From Corynespora cassiicola (Eukaryota; Ascomycota; Dothideomycetes; Pleosporales; Corynesporascaceae): a stretch of DNA of 64,000 bases. Of this stretch, positions 1 through 12,129 are shown one piece after another. Location of the stretch: positions 620,001 through 684,000 of the forward strand of contig JAEUWY010000004.1 in the NCBI GenBank assembly GCA_022059125.1, in the 5' to 3' direction. Both the position numbers and the translations under genes were made by a program. Numbering within the stretch: position 1 is the stretch's first letter; the number at the start of each line of letters is the position of its first letter. Below the pieces are notes generated by a model. It was given only the letters and a program-made list of their open reading frames with translations, was not told the DNA's origin and searched no databases.

Positions 1-2
1 CG

Positions 3-149
3 CGCAACTACCAGCCCAAGTACGTGTGGAGGCGTATGACGTCGAGCACGAAGACCAACCTGATCGAGGACGACAAGAAGGAGAAGGCGAGGAAGAGGGC
101 GGAAGACTATGCGGTTGAGCGCAGACGCAGATTTGAGAATAGGAGGTGA
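3..149 (+). CDS. 3' end of an unidentified gene (partial)
   Basis: An open frame enters from the left edge and ends at a TGA at 147-149, giving the last 48 residues of a protein. The tail is very basic and charged, reading YVWRRMTSSTKTNLIEDD near its start and ending in an Arg/Lys/Glu-rich helix (ERRRRFENRR). That kind of tail is common in small mitochondrial or ribosomal proteins, but I do not recognise the family and assign no function. The start and most of the gene lie outside the window. It converges on the Mim1-type gene at 600-1115. Confidence 0.5.
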   Translation, partial: RNYQPKYVWRRMTSSTKTNLIEDDKKEKARKRAEDYAVERRRRFENRR

Positions 150-599
150 TTTTGGGGTTGGAACTGAAGCTGGAGCTTGCATCGTGTATGATATGTAGGG
201 ATTCTCTTCTTGTGTTAGTAGAGGCCTGGAAAACAGCACTGGGCGGTTGAGGCATTGTATCAATAAGGCTGGCGGCCAGACAGCTCTGGCTCGCCGTGTA
301 AATGGTATCGAGATACAAAATAAAATGCTCTTTGTGTATTGCCACGGTTGATGAGTTGTCTCTTTTTCTCTTCTGTTTTCCACAATGCCGAATTGAGTCG
401 AGTCGAGTTCGCATCGCTCGTCCTCCCCAAAACGCCGAGAAATCAACGTTGAAGGTAGCACGCGTTGGTGTGAAGAAGCGCCCCCTCCCCTTTCTATGTA
501 CAGATGGGCCAGTGAGGCCCATCTCTCTTCCGTCTAGTTGCTCCCATGATCTCAACCCCCATCTAACAACGCTCTCTCGCTCGGGTGGTGTCGAGTGCT
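150..599. other. Intergenic, between convergent 3' ends
   Basis: The 450 bp hold the 3' untranslated regions of the partial gene to the left and the Mim1-type gene to the right. No further gene or repeat is evident. Confidence 0.5.
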
Positions 600-1115
600 T
601 TACTCGAGGGACGTGTAGGCCTCCATCTCGCGGCCGCTCCTCCTTCTGCGCTCCACGGGGTCGGCGCGCATCTCTACGCCCGGGCCGAGAGGGCGGGATG
701 ATCGGTGGGAGGGAAATATCTGAAGAAGCGCGTCAGCCATCCGTCCACCCCGGCACAAACTGCTCTCTCGCCACGCAACCCCAACAACCGCAAAACCAAA
801 GTAACCCGAAAGCAGAAGAGAGAGAGAGGGAGGGAGAGAGACGCAACGTACCTTTGTACCCCCCCACCCCAACCGAAACGCAACCTCATTCGCAACCAAC
901 TCCCCGAACCCCAGCATCAGCCCGTTCACGAACGGAAGCACCAGGTTGATGGCCGCGCCGCGCACGAGACCCCACAGCGTAGGCGGCTTGTACAGGATCA
1001 GGGGCGAGGAGCTGCTGGAGGCGGGCGAGGAGGAGGGCGGGGGGTGCGCCGAGTAGGTTTCGCTGTCGGAGGGGAGGGTTAGGGTGGAGTCGGTGAGGGG
1101 GGGGTCGGAGGCCAT
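600..1115 (-). CDS. mim1: Mitochondrial outer-membrane import protein, Mim1/TOM13 family
   Basis: Two exons, 852-1115 and 600-719, joined by a 132-bp intron (donor GTACGT, acceptor TTCAG), give 127 aa. The N-terminus is acidic and Ser/Pro-rich. It is followed by a single membrane segment around LVRGAAINLVLPFVNGLMLG, then GFGELVANE. This is the hallmark of Mim1/TOM13, which inserts alpha-helical proteins into the mitochondrial outer membrane and helps assemble the TOM complex. The C-terminus after splicing (IFPSHRSSRPLGPGVEMR) fits fungal TOM13 tails; reading through the intron would instead add an unlikely Leu/Ser-rich stretch. It is divergently transcribed from the UBX gene at 1790. Family call is from motif recognition; splice sites are from phase and consensus. 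Confidence 0.85.
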   Translation of the reverse strand: MASDPPLTDSTLTLPSDSETYSAHPPPSSSPASSSSSPLILYKPPTLWGLVRGAAINLVLPFVNGLMLGFGELVANEVAFRLGWGGTKVRCVSLPPSLSLLLSGYFGFAVVGVAWRESSLCRGGRMADALLQIFPSHRSSRPLGPGVEMRADPVERRRRSGREMEAYTSLE

Positions 1116-1789
1116 GGCGGGTGGGGGTTTAGGTTTGGATGGCTGGGCGGGTGCGTGTGTGCGTGGGTGTTGGGGCCTCCGGGGTGGATGGCTGGACAGC
1201 GAGGAGGGTTGCGGAGATGGATGTTGCCGGTGTTCGGAGGGCGGCGAGGCGGCGGAGGGATATGCGCTCTGGAGTGTCGCTGTCGGGTGGGGGGGCGAGA
1301 TGGCGGCGGGGCGGAGGAGGGTGGGTGCCCGAGGTTAGAAGCGTGCCTGGGGGATGCGGAGGGTGGTTGAGGCTCTGTGAAGTTTGATGCTGGGGAGTGC
1401 CAAGGCCGGGAGCTTGTTGCTCATCCTGGCATGGGCTTTTTCGGCTGGGGGGGGTTTGGGACGGGCGGGATGGGGGATTGGAGAGGGTTGCACGCTTTTT
1501 CTCTTTGTACGGGCCGGGAGGATGCAGGATTGGAGCTTGGATATGGGGGTAAGAATGCAATCCGAGCAATTGAGCGGGATTGAGGGCGGTTCCAGAGGTG
1601 AAGGCGAGATGGCCAATCAGGGCGCGCCTGTCCGGGAAGACGTCAGGCTGCCGCCCGGTGGTGGTGGAAACCCCACTGCCACCCGCCGGAGCTCTACCAC
1701 ACAACCGCAACAGCTATCCACCGAGAGTCCTCTGCCCCTCCTCCACCACTTTCCTTCTCTACTTCGCAACGGATCCCATCGCTGCAACC
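1116..1789. promoter_or_regulatory. Shared divergent promoter, Mim1 / UBX genes
   Basis: The 674 bp separate the start codons of two divergently transcribed genes. The Mim1-proximal side is very G-rich on the plus strand, and the UBX-proximal side (about 1720-1785) is a C/T-rich tract typical of fungal 5' leaders. Apparent reading frames here are low complexity and unsupported as genes. Confidence 0.45.
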
Positions 1790-3238
1790 ATGTCGTCTGG
1801 AGCTCCGGCAAATCACGACGCCCTCGTCGCCGAACTGGCAGGCTTGACCGGCGTCGCTCCCGCAGAGGTAGGTCGAAGCGCATAGAAGGCCGCAGCTGGC
1901 AGTCTCGTCTTACTGACTAATTCGCCTCCAGGCAGAACGCTACCTCGCCGCTGCCAACTGGAACATCGAGACGGCCGCCCAACTCTACTTTGAAGGAGCC
2001 GGCGACCAAGACGCCGCAGAACAGGACCTCGACATGGCCGACGACAACGCCGCTCAACAAAACCCCACACCCAACCCTCCACAGCAGCCCCAGCCCGGCG
2101 GCGGACGCACCCTCGGAGGTGCCTACGTGCCCCCAGAGGCCTCGGCTTCGTCGTCACGGTCGGCGTCGGGCGCTCGACAGCCGCCGCAGCGCGGTCTGCG
2201 GACCCTGGGAGACTTGCAGGCGTCGTCCAGCGGCGGGCATGGACATGGCCACGATGACGACCATTCCGACTCGGACGTACACGACGATGAGAACCAGGAC
2301 TTTTTTGCTGGGGGCGAGAAGTCTGGGCTTGCGGTGCAGAATCCCAACCAGGCCACGCCGAGGGACCACATCAACAACATCTTGAAGCGGGCGCGTCAGT
2401 GAGTTTGCACCTTTTTCTTTTTTTTGGAGTCTTTCACCCGCACTCGGGAATCCGCGCCGCTGACCGCAGTAGGAATGCACCCCGCCCCGGTGGTGATGAT
2501 GATGAACCCCAGACGTCGCGCTTCACGGGCACCGGCATGACGCTGGGAGGCGACGATGCACCCTCGCGTGCCATCCCCGACCCCAACGCCGCCGCCGCCG
2601 CTCCTCCCCCGCGCGCCCATCGTGAGCTGCATCTCTGGCAGGACGGCTTCTCGGTTGACGATGGCCCCCTCTTCCGCTATGACGACCCCGCGAATGCGCG
2701 CACGCTCGAGATGATCAACACGGGCCACGCCCCGCTCAATATCCTCAATGTCGAGCACGGCCAGGAAGTCGACGTCGAGGTGCATGCACACAAGGACGAG
2801 AAATACAAGCAGCCCAAGAAGAAGTACGTGCCCTTCGCCGGTACGGGCCAGCGGCTGGGCAGTCCCACGCCCGGTGCCAGCTCGACTCCCCCGCCGCCTG
2901 CTGCTCCCGCTGCTGCTGCTGCTGCTGCTGCACCGTCGAGTACCACGCCGGCATCGGGCTCTGGCCAACAGCCGTCCGTCACCATCGACTCTTCGGTCCC
3001 GACCGTCACGCTCCAGATCCGGCTCGGCGATGGCACGCGGCTGTCATCGCGGTTCAACACGACCCACACGGTCGGCGACGTCTACGGCTTTGTGAACGCG
3101 GCCAGCACCACTAGCCAGCAGCGCGACTACGCCCTCATGACCACGTTTCCGTCCAAGGAGTTGACAGACAAGGCGCAGGTGCTGGGTGACATGGCCGAGT
3201 TTAAGCGCGGGGGGGTGGTAGTGCAAAAGTGGAAATAG
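1790..3238 (+). CDS. shp1: UBA-SEP-UBX protein, Cdc48 adaptor (Shp1/p47 type)
   Basis: Three exons (1790-1867, 1932-2398, 2473-3238) give 436 aa. Order of parts: N-terminal UBA domain (ANWNIETAAQLYFE, about residues 8-45); a disordered Gly/Ser/acidic region with a GGRTLGG motif; a SEP domain (about 200-270, HLWQDGFSVDDGPLFRYDDP); an Ala/Pro linker; and a C-terminal UBX domain (about 345-436, VTLQIRLGDGTRLSSRFN, ending FKRGGVVVQKWK). This arrangement defines Shp1/p47 adaptors, which bring ubiquitinated clients to the AAA-ATPase Cdc48/p97 in ERAD, membrane fusion and autophagy. Introns are 64 and 74 bp. The second splice (donor GTGAGT at 2399, acceptor TAG at 2472) restores the frame between the NILKRARQ end and NAPRPGGDDD. 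A GCT trinucleotide tract lies in the linker. Confidence 0.93.
2909..2931 (+). repeat. (GCT)n microsatellite encoding polyalanine
   Basis: About seven GCT copies encode the Ala run in the linker between the SEP and UBX domains. Such tracts often vary in length between strains; here it sits outside both folded domains. Confidence 0.85.
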
Positions 3239-4648
3239 CGATGCACAGGGATGTCGGTGTTCATTGGTGCTGCAAAAGCTTCGACTCGGAGACGTTTTCT
3301 GGGGTGCGAGGGTTCGTCTGTTTAAAAAAACGGGGCTGCGGGTGGAAAGCGAAGCTTCATTTCACTCGAGCTGCAGCGCGATACACCTTCTCTCCTTGCT
3401 CTTCGGTTCTATCACGAGCACGGCGCGGGGCGAGCATTTTAGATATGGCACGGTTCAAGCCATGGTATCATGACGTGCGGACGGGCAGACGGGCGGGCTC
3501 CGCCCAGCCCAGGGAAATGGGTTCGGCACCACTATCACGTCTCCTATGACAAAGGTAGGATTAGCATAGCTGGATGACTGAATGAAATAGCCCTGCACAG
3601 CTGTACCACTACCGCCCTGGGCCCTTCCAAGAGTGGCAATGTTGTTCTTGACCATGACCAACAGGTCCCGCGGGACTCATACTCGTCCTCGCCCTTGTCC
3701 TCGCCGTCCCCGTCGCCTTCGCCCTCGTCGACGCAACGGGACCGTGTCGCCACCACCGCCCGATGGCGCCATTGGCGAGGCTGTTTATCAGAGTTTGCCC
3801 CGTTCCAGAAGGTCCTTTTTCGCCGTCAACTGTTTGATCTCCATTGCGGGCTTCTAGGATGGGGCGCCCTCATTTCGGCGGCGAATGACCTCTGATCGAC
3901 TGGCTTCGGATAAATGAAAAGGGTTTCGACCGTGCCGCCCTCATTGGCCATGCAAAAGGTCGGCCCTGGTGCGACCAGCGTCTGAACCGGATGCTTTTCT
4001 CGGACCGTTTTCGAAACAGGTTACAGCGCTGCAAATGAATTGCCTGCGCGGGTTTGCGCAACGCGTAACGGTGGGTCCAGGAGGAGTCGTGCGGCAGCTG
4101 CTAGACGTCAGTCAACGACGCACTGGACCACTCTCATCAGCCCTTCTTGGTTTCCCGCCCTCCCTTGGATCTTCTTTTCTTGCCGTCGGGGTACAATCCC
4201 TTTCTTGCATGTCTACTCCCTCTTTCCCGTCCTAATCTTTTTTTTCCGGTTGCGTGCGCATACCGCTCCCTCCCTCTCTTTTCTTTCACTTTGGTTGCCG
4301 GGGCATAGAGCTTCCCTTAGACGAGAACGAAGATCCCGCCGCGCGTCGCGAACCACCGTCTAGGAACTAGACGCCGAGCGAATCGCAATTCCAACCAGAC
4401 TCATTTGGACACCTAGCGATTTTCCCATACTCTCCCTTATATCCTCGCCTCCCAAAAGGAATCGCATCGCTTTCTTCCGAGTCCTTGTGCTGTCGATACG
4501 GAATATCGATAGCACCCCACGCTACAGCCTCGCATCGCCTCGCATCGCATACTAGCGATGCTACGATAAACGTTCCTGGTAACGCAGACGAATACGAGCG
4601 CGCCGCCCATTCGTATACCCCACATCCAATAGTTCTACAGATCCCACC
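3239..4648. other. Intergenic, UBX 3' side and DUF3405 promoter
   Basis: The 1.4 kb contain no frame I can support. The right half (about 4180-4640) is C/T-rich with long pyrimidine runs, as expected for a promoter and 5' leader of the gene starting at 4649. Confidence 0.4.
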
Positions 4649-7197
4649 ATGCTAGTCCGGTCACCGCGCAAGCTCGTCTTCTTCGCCTTCGCCGCCTTCT
4701 TCTTTGTGTTGTTGGTGCTGCGGCAGAGCCCTTGGGTGGATGGCACGGCGCTCGTCTACGAGCAGATACCGCTGTGGCATGCCGGTGAAAAGGGAGGCGC
4801 TGCGAATCAGGGCCAGGACGAGTTGACGAGCCAGACCGGGAACGAAAACGGAAATGGGAACCCCAACGTGAACGACATTGGAAACACTGTCAGCGAGGGC
4901 GGAAAAAGCAATGATGACAAAGAGGACAAGAGCAGCAGCGTCGTGGATGCTGAGCTCTCGGCCGGCGGCGCCCCGTCTACGGGCGTGAGCACCGTGGTGC
5001 CTGAGGACGAGGAGCCCTCCAAGGTCACGCCCCCGTGGGTTTCGGATTCGTCCAAGGGCAGCCCCCTCGATTATACGCCCAAGCCGACCGACTTGAAGAA
5101 GTACCTGCGCGAGATGCTGAATTGGAATCGCCCGAGCTGGAACGGGCACTGGCCTCCTTTCAATGACTACGTTGACAAGGAGTATGACCCGAATCGCTGG
5201 GAGCAATTCGACATGTGAGTCCAACCGACGTGTGAGTCGTCGTGGTGCGTCGCTGACTGTTCGATAGGGACTACCGCGTGTACAAGTCTGGCCACGAGAA
5301 GCTCCCTGAAAAGGTGGCCGAGAGCCCCGTCCCCTACAAGCCGTTCCCCGAATACAACTCGCCCGAGTGGAAGAAGAAGTGGAAGGGCGAGTACAATGCC
5401 TGCGTGGGCCCTCGCGGCGTTTCGCTGAATGTGAGCACCGACGACGACGTCCAAGTCTACAAGGGTCTCCCGACCGGCTTTCCCAAGGTCTTTGCCGGCG
5501 GGTACGATGTCATCGGTCTCGACGGCGACGTCTGCTTTGATCGCTACTCGCGCTACGGCCCCTACGGTTTTGGAGATGATGAGTTCCCCGAGGAGGTCAA
5601 GGATTGGAATGCCCCCAAGACTGTCCCCGAGTGGTCGGAGGTCCGCTGGGGACAGCTCCAGGATGACTGTCTTAAGAGGAATGCTGAGCGCTATAGGCCA
5701 GGCGCGAGGGCTCCGGTTGTCAAGATCCCCAGCACGGCGCTGCCTTCGCCTGCTGTTGCTAGCTCGGCCTTTGCCCAGCCCACGGATACCTCTGGGAGCA
5801 ACTTGGAGAGCAGGAAGACCAAGGAGCAAAAGTACCACCACCGCACTGCGGTTCTGATCCGTTCATGGACGGGGTACACGTACGAGGAGAACGACATCAC
5901 TGCGATTCGAGCCATGGTTTCGGAGCTGTCGCTCCAGTCGGGTGGAGAATATCAGGTCTACCTCTACGTCCACGTCAAGGACCGCAGCCAGGCGATTTTC
6001 GATGACCAAGACCTCTATGACCGCATTCTGCGGGAGAACGTGCCCGAAGAACTGCGCGACATCGCCATCCTGTGGTCCGAGGCCATCTTCCCCAGCTGGT
6101 ACCCCAAGGTCAAGGACTGGCAGGTGTACTGGCAGCAGTTCATGTGCCTCCAGTGGTTCAGCCTGACGCACCCCGAATTCGACTACGTGTGGAACTGGGA
6201 GACGGATGCCAGATACACGGGCCACCACTACCACTTCTTCGAGAAGATCTCCGAGTTTGCCGACGGCCAGCCGCGCAAGCTGCTCTGGGAGCGCAACAAG
6301 CGCTACTACATCCCCAGCATCCACAAGAGCTACGAGAGCTGGGTCGAAGAGACGCACCGCGACGTCCTCAACGCATCCGCCAACTCTCTCATCCCCGCCC
6401 CCGTCTGGGGCCCTCGCCCCTGGGCCCGCGCCGATCCCCCGCAGAAGCCCCTAGGTCCCACGCCCCCAACCTCCTTCGAAGAAGATGACTTCCGATGGGG
6501 CGTGGGCGAGCCCGCCGACTTCATCACCCTGCTCCCCATGTGGGACCCGCGCAACACGACCTGGTCGTACAAGGACAAGATCTGGAACTACCTACCGGGC
6601 GTGCGCCCCGTGTTCACGCCGCAAGACGGGGCCGCCGACTGGTTCACGCACCCGGACTTTGTCGACATCGATCGCCGCGTCTTCATCAACACGGTGGTGC
6701 GCCTCTCGAAGCGCATGCTGCAGGCCATGCACGAGGAGAACCTTGTGGGGCGCAGCATGCAGGCCGAGATGTGGCCGTCGACGGTCGCGCTGCAGCACGG
6801 GCTCAAGGCCGTGTACGCGCCCCATCCCATCTTCAACGACCGCCACTGGCCCGAGCTCTACACATCCGCCATTTTTGATACTGCGTGCAAGGTCAATATC
6901 CTCGGCGGTGCTGAGGAGTGCGTCCAGGGCGCGTGGACGGAGCAGGCAGACAGTCCGTACAACCACGACCGGGAGTTCAACTTCCAGGGCTGGAGTTGGT
7001 ACTATGCGTCGAGGTTTCCGCGGAATTTGTATAGGCGCTGGCTCAATTGGCCCATTACGAAGCAGAATTGGGGCGAGGAAGAGAAGATTGATGGAGGGGC
7101 TGGGTTTGATGGGAGTAAAGAAGAGAAGAGGATGTGTATGCCGGGCATGCTTTTGCATCCGGTCAAGAGGATGAAGAAGGATAAGATTAAGCCATGA
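4649..7197 (+). CDS. DUF3405-family type II membrane protein, putative glycosyltransferase-like
   Basis: Exons 4649-5214 and 5268-7197 (53-bp intron, donor GTGAGT, acceptor ATAG) give 831 aa. A short basic N-terminus precedes one signal-anchor helix (LVFFAFAAFFFVLLVL, about residues 9-24), predicting a type II Golgi/ER protein with a lumenal C-terminus. A disordered acidic stem (about 40-150) leads into the large domain beginning near TAVLIRSWTGYTYEENDI. Conserved-looking features include WNWETDARYTGHHYHFFEK, with the acidic triplet region typical of nucleotide-sugar-binding folds, and several Trp-rich stretches. Proteins of this fungal family (PF11885) are annotated only as DUF3405; a glycosyltransferase role is inference from topology and the D-x-R/WETD-like motif. 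Single copy here, convergent with the beta-galactosidase gene. Confidence 0.85.
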
Positions 7198-8245
7198 GGT
7201 GGAGGCTGGATGTGAGGGACTCCTCGCTCCTTGACACCTATTTTTTTCGCTTCTTGGCTCTGCCTTTCTTCTCGCCGTGCGAGCGGGGATTGATGGGGCG
7301 GGGGGATTTGGTCCTCCACTTTGCTCCCACAGCTGGGCATTCTTTGTACGTGTCTATGGGATAAGAGCATGGGTTTGGCGTATTGAGCGGGTCATTATTT
7401 TTTTGTGGGATATGTGTACTTTTCACCTGGGTAAATGTTTGGTGGATTGGTGGGGGGAATGAGGCCTCTGAGAAAGGGAGGGGTGAGAGAGGGCAAGGAA
7501 GAGGCATGCGTGATGCCCTAGATGTTTGGCTTCTATCTACATACCCGACATTTAGTTTTCTTTTTTTTCTCTTTATGAAAATTTTTGAACTTGAGACATT
7601 TTGGATTGATGGAGATGGTGTGGTGAATCGTGAGGGTGGGAGTGTGTCTTGGTGACTCAGGAGGTTGCAGTGGGAGCAAAGTCAGCCATACACCCACCGC
7701 TCAAAGCAGATACATGTCGTCTTCGCCATTTGCTCCCCTCTGTCCATCGCTATCTCAATGCCACACCCTAACTACACCGTTCACCACCACGGTTCACCCC
7801 CCCCTCAATACCCCATCACGAGTCTCCGTTCCGTGCTCGATTTACATCCTCACACCCTCACAGGCGCTCGTACCATTCCTCCCTACGCCATCTAAACTTT
7901 TCCTCATCGGTCTACTTGCGATCTCGATCACTTCAGCTCCCCTGGCAGATTGAGTTTTGAGTGATGTCATAGGCACCCTTAGAGTTTCTGCGAACGCGCA
8001 GGGGGTTCAGAGGGTGCATGCAGTGTAGATCGATCCGGGGCGGCGCTGATCAGACAAAGGTTGGTCAGGGGCTCTGGCTCGAACCTCAGGAACGGCAGGC
8101 TGGGCGAGGAGGGGTGAGGCAAGATTTGAGGTTGTAGAAGGTGACAGCTGAAACGAACCACCAACGTTGGAAGGCTAGGTGTGTGATGGTATCAACCATC
8201 CCCATCGCCCAACACCAACCACGCACGCCCAAATCCACAAATGAC
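7198..8245. other. Intergenic, between convergent genes
   Basis: The 1.05 kb lie between the 3' ends of the DUF3405 and GH35 genes. The left half is G/T-rich and the right half C-rich with ACCC-type runs (7770-7900). No gene, repeat array or RNA recognised. Confidence 0.4.
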
Positions 8246-11200
8246 CTAATATGCACCCTCTCTCTCCGCCCAATCCTCCATGGGCGCCATCTCCACCACC
8301 CCGTACCCCGTCTGCGTCGGCGTCCCTGCAACCAACTCCACCTTCTCCGGCTTCGCGCCCCCCTCCTCCAACGCCCAAATACTAACCGCCACATAATTGC
8401 TCCCCCTGTAATTGAAGATGCCCTCCGGCACCGGATACCTCCTCTGCGGCCCAATCCCATTCGCAAACTTGCCAAACTGATACCCATTGACCCAGACCTG
8501 CGCCCTATACCCTTTCCCCTCGCCCGTAAACGCATCGCCATGGAACACAAACGACAGCGGCACATCCCACCCCACCGGCATGTCCAGATCAAACGTCGTG
8601 CTGTAGAAGCCCACGCCCGGCGCATCGAGGCCAGCCGCCGGCCCGGCGCTGTCCTCCCAGTCATCTGTAGGCGCGCCCGGGAGGTGAAACCCCTGCCTCT
8701 CCGCCCACAACGCGCCCTCATTCAACGAGCCCCTAACCCCCCCGTAAAAGTCCTCGCCCCCAAGGTTGCCCGTGATCTTCCACGCGATGCCGTCATCCGC
8801 CCGCGACACATTCCCGCCCGCAGGCGTGTGCGACGGGAAATCGTACCCCAGGATCCCCCTCGGCGTCTTCATCTCGTTGTACCCCACGAACCAATTCCCA
8901 TTGTGCCCCATGTGGTCCGACAGCACCGTCAACACGTACTCGTCCCCCTTGGTAAGCGGTGGCACGTCCAGCGTCACGTTCGCAATCGCCGCCGCGCCGC
9001 TCCCGCGCCACGACCCTATGAACGACCCACCCACCCACGCCGAGAACGCAAACGCAGAGCCCCCCGATACGTTCAGGTGCAGCACCGACTCTTGGCCCGT
9101 GGCCGTGAAGTGGCCCCGCGTTATCAGGCTGCCGGTGTGGAATCCGTATTCTGCGGCCCAGAGCACGGTCGGGGTTGTGAGGGGCCAGTACGTGTTGTTC
9201 GTTGTCCTGTGGTCCGCGAGGGGCCAGGCCGAGTCGTCGTACTCGGCTCCCAGCTCTGGGAGGGAGGAAGTGTATTTCCAGGGCAGCGAGTCGAGGGAGG
9301 GGATGCGGATTTCGGGGGGAGAGAAGGGGAGGGTTGCTTTTAGGAAGCCGTTGCGGTCGAGGGTGGGGGAGAGGGGGGCGCCGTTGAAGGTCAGGCCCGT
9401 GATGTTTTCGTGGGCGCCGCTGAGGATTTCGAGGGTGGTGGTGGCGTTGAGGTCGCCCGTGAGGTGGATTGTGGAGCCCGAGATGGAGGCGGTTCGGAGG
9501 AGGTAGCCGGCTTTGACGATGAGCTCGGAGGAGGGGGTTAGGTCGTGGGTGTAGGTTCCTCCAGAGGTGCTGACGGTCCAGTAGTTGTAGGCCGAGTTTC
9601 GGTCCAGGATGATGATGTACAGGTCAGAGCCGATTCGGACGACCCTGCGGTTGGGGCTGGACTCCCAGTGCAGAATCGTGTTTCCATTGCGGTTGGAGAA
9701 CTTGACGCCAGATCCTTCGACAGAAGTCGCTCCGCTGGTCTCGGATACAGCTAGTTCGTGCAGCTCATTGGGACCTCCAAAGACTACCAGAGTAGTTCGA
9801 GAGCCATGCTTCTTCCAGGTGAAAATCTCGGCTGAAGAGTAGAGAAGGTTGAACTCTCCGACTGCGTAGTCCGTCACGTGAATCTTTGTGTCGCGGCCGT
9901 TCAACGACAATGACCCACCGAGCTGTGGGATAGTAAGGTTTCCTGCGCTAGTCTCCAATTGGAGCTTATAGCTGGTCGAGTCGAAAGAGTTGTACTTCGT
10001 TTGACTGTTTCTGTCAGTTCAAAGTGTCTTCCTGAACGAGGGGAAAACCTACCGCGTAACGTAGAAGCTTGTCCTGTTACCAACAATTGGCGTTACTGTA
10101 ATATCGCTGCTGTCTGTATAGATGCCAGTGGTGTTGAACCCAGGTGTAGCGGACAAGAGTGCCTCAGATGCAAGTGCAAAGTTGGCAATCAGCTTGGCCT
10201 CGCTGTACTTCTCGCGGTGGACTTGGCGCTCCTCCGTGATGGCTGCACCGTAGTCGTACGACGTGTAGCCACCAGCATGACCGAGGTTCCCCCAGTTGGT
10301 GCCACCAAATGTCTAAATATAGTCAGAAACCCTAGATGGCAAACAGTAACTGTCTGCACTCACCATGTAGACATTGAAAATAGTAGCGCCAACTGCAATG
10401 TTATTCTTGTAAAAGACGCGCTCAAACTCGTGGTTGATAAACTCGGAACACTTTTCGAAACCATCGCCTCCCCACGGCTGGAATGCACCACCTTGATACT
10501 CGACTAGCATGTAAGGAGTGTTTGGGCTCTGCTCTAGGTGGAGCTCCCTCCAATTGGTGGGAAGGGCATCATCTGCCCAGTTGGTTGGGTCGGAGCAGTT
10601 CATTCCGAGAGGATATGCGTTGTGACCATAAATATCGACCGGCGCGTCCGTTCCGGGGGCATTGATTCCACTGGGCCATGCGACGTTGTTAATAAACGGA
10701 ACCACGATTCCCAAATCTCTAAACTGCTGCATGAGATTGTTCATGTAACCGGCATCGGGAAAGGTGACGTTGTTCTGGCCCATGGAGTACTCGTTCTCAG
10801 GCTGGAAAAGGATGATGGGTCCGCCATTGGTAATCTGCGCCTTTGCGAGGATAGGCGTGATAGATTCTATATAGTGTTTGGAAGCTTGTTGGTAATCTTC
10901 GTCAGGAGTACGTAGGTTTCCCGAGATGCGCTGCAGCCATCCCGGAAAGCCACCACCCTGGACTTCGGCATTAATGTACGGACCAGGGCGCTGGATTGTT
11001 AGATGAAGAAAGTCAATAACATATGAGGAAACATACAGCGACTAGGTAAACTCCAGCTTTCTTTGCGGCGTCAAAATAGGGCTCCCAGTCAAAGAGACCT
11101 TCAGCGCTGAAAGAGCCGGGTTTGGGTTCGTGCAAAACCCACGCCGAATACAGTGAAATGCCGTTGTAGCCTAGAGCCCTGATCTTCTGGAATATGTCGA

Positions 11201-11527
11201 GCCAGAGACTAGGTACTGGTAGCCTTCAGATATGTCAGCTACTGTGCTACAACGCCGCGCGCTATTGAACGAACCGGAAGGGATGGAATTCACCACCCCA
11301 GAAGATTACTCGCTCTCCATGGACAAAGAGCGAGTGTTCATCCCAAGTGACCTATACTCAGATGAGTACAAAACTTTACGTCCAGTAAGGCAACGTACAA
11401 TGTCTTGGAGAGGAGCACGCTCTTCGTGGATGATGAAATCACGCGGCTTCCCAATCAATGCACGCGCATTGGCTTGCAGAGGCAGCAATGCCAGTGCAAG
11501 CCCGGCAATGGCATTACCAAACTTCAT
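8246..11527 (-). CDS. lacA: Secreted beta-galactosidase, glycoside hydrolase family 35
   Basis: Six exons (11399-11527, 11275-11351, 11037-11223, 10364-10990, 10053-10312, 8246-10010), with introns of 42-51 bp, give 1,014 aa, the usual length for fungal LacA-type enzymes. A signal peptide ([21 protein letters not shown]) begins it. The TIM-barrel core follows with [12 protein letters not shown], the proton donor Glu in FQPENEYS (about residue 198) and the nucleophile Glu in [15 protein letters not shown] (about residue 295). [20 protein letters not shown] follows the fourth intron. The long C-terminal part carries the Ig-like and jelly-roll domains ([20 protein letters not shown]). It releases terminal beta-galactose from pectin side chains, xyloglucan or galactans outside the cell. 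Head to head with the HAD hydrolase gene at 12130. Confidence 0.95.
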
Positions 11528-12129
11528 TGTAGCTTTGAGGATCTACAGGCTCAATGATTAAGGGCCTGGACATCGAGATTTGGCCCTATATGAACAGTTC
11601 GGTACGGCTCATGGTGCAGTACGTTAACGGCTGCTTCGGGCCGGGCCAGCTCTCACGATCGACCACATCACCTCTCATTCGGCGATAGTTTCAGCGACTA
11701 TGCATGTCTGCATCGTGAGCCGGCAGGCCACTGCAAAAGGCCAGCAGGATGGGTTGCTCATTGGAGTTTGGAGGCGGAGAAATACCTCCCGCGGGGTGCG
11801 GGGTCCAGTGCGCGGTCAATTTAATTTGGACGAGAGCCTCACGGTATCCAACAACCAGGAAAAGAGAGCTACCGGGCAATCAATTGAACCGGTGGGACAA
11901 GAGTCTGGATCTGATCATCAGTGGTTCTGGGTGGTATCGTGTATGCGGACCACAACGGTGGTGCAGCGGAGGGGTGATGATGTGCGGCGGGGTTGGCGGA
12001 CTTTGGGCGCCGAACTCCTGACGCTAGGGTGACGACAAGCTCTACCTTGCACTGCCACTTGCTCGACACACGGAACGACGGTCAGCATATCGAAAACATC
12101 CAGAGCTGCGGCCTAGTCTTTTTTTACCG
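11528..12129. promoter_or_regulatory. Shared divergent promoter, GH35 / HAD genes
   Basis: The 602 bp separate two start codons in head-to-head orientation. A TATA-like CATATAGG on the minus strand near 11582-11589 lies about 55-62 bp upstream of the beta-galactosidase ATG. No other gene is evident. Confidence 0.4.

Noticed and set aside
302..949. 215-codon plus-strand frame
   Set aside because: It lies antisense to the Mim1-type gene and its 3' flank, is low complexity and has no family features.
1129..1710. 193-codon minus-strand frame, Pro/Thr-rich
   Set aside because: It covers the G-rich divergent promoter; composition follows base bias and no motif is present.
8086..8721. 211-codon minus-strand frame, Arg/Trp-rich
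   Set aside because: It overlaps the GH35 last exon in another frame, with composition typical of an out-of-frame GC-rich gene.
8141..9343. 400-codon plus-strand frame, Arg/His/Pro-rich
   Set aside because: A shadow of the GH35 coding strand in a GC-rich region; the opposite strand carries the recognised catalytic protein.
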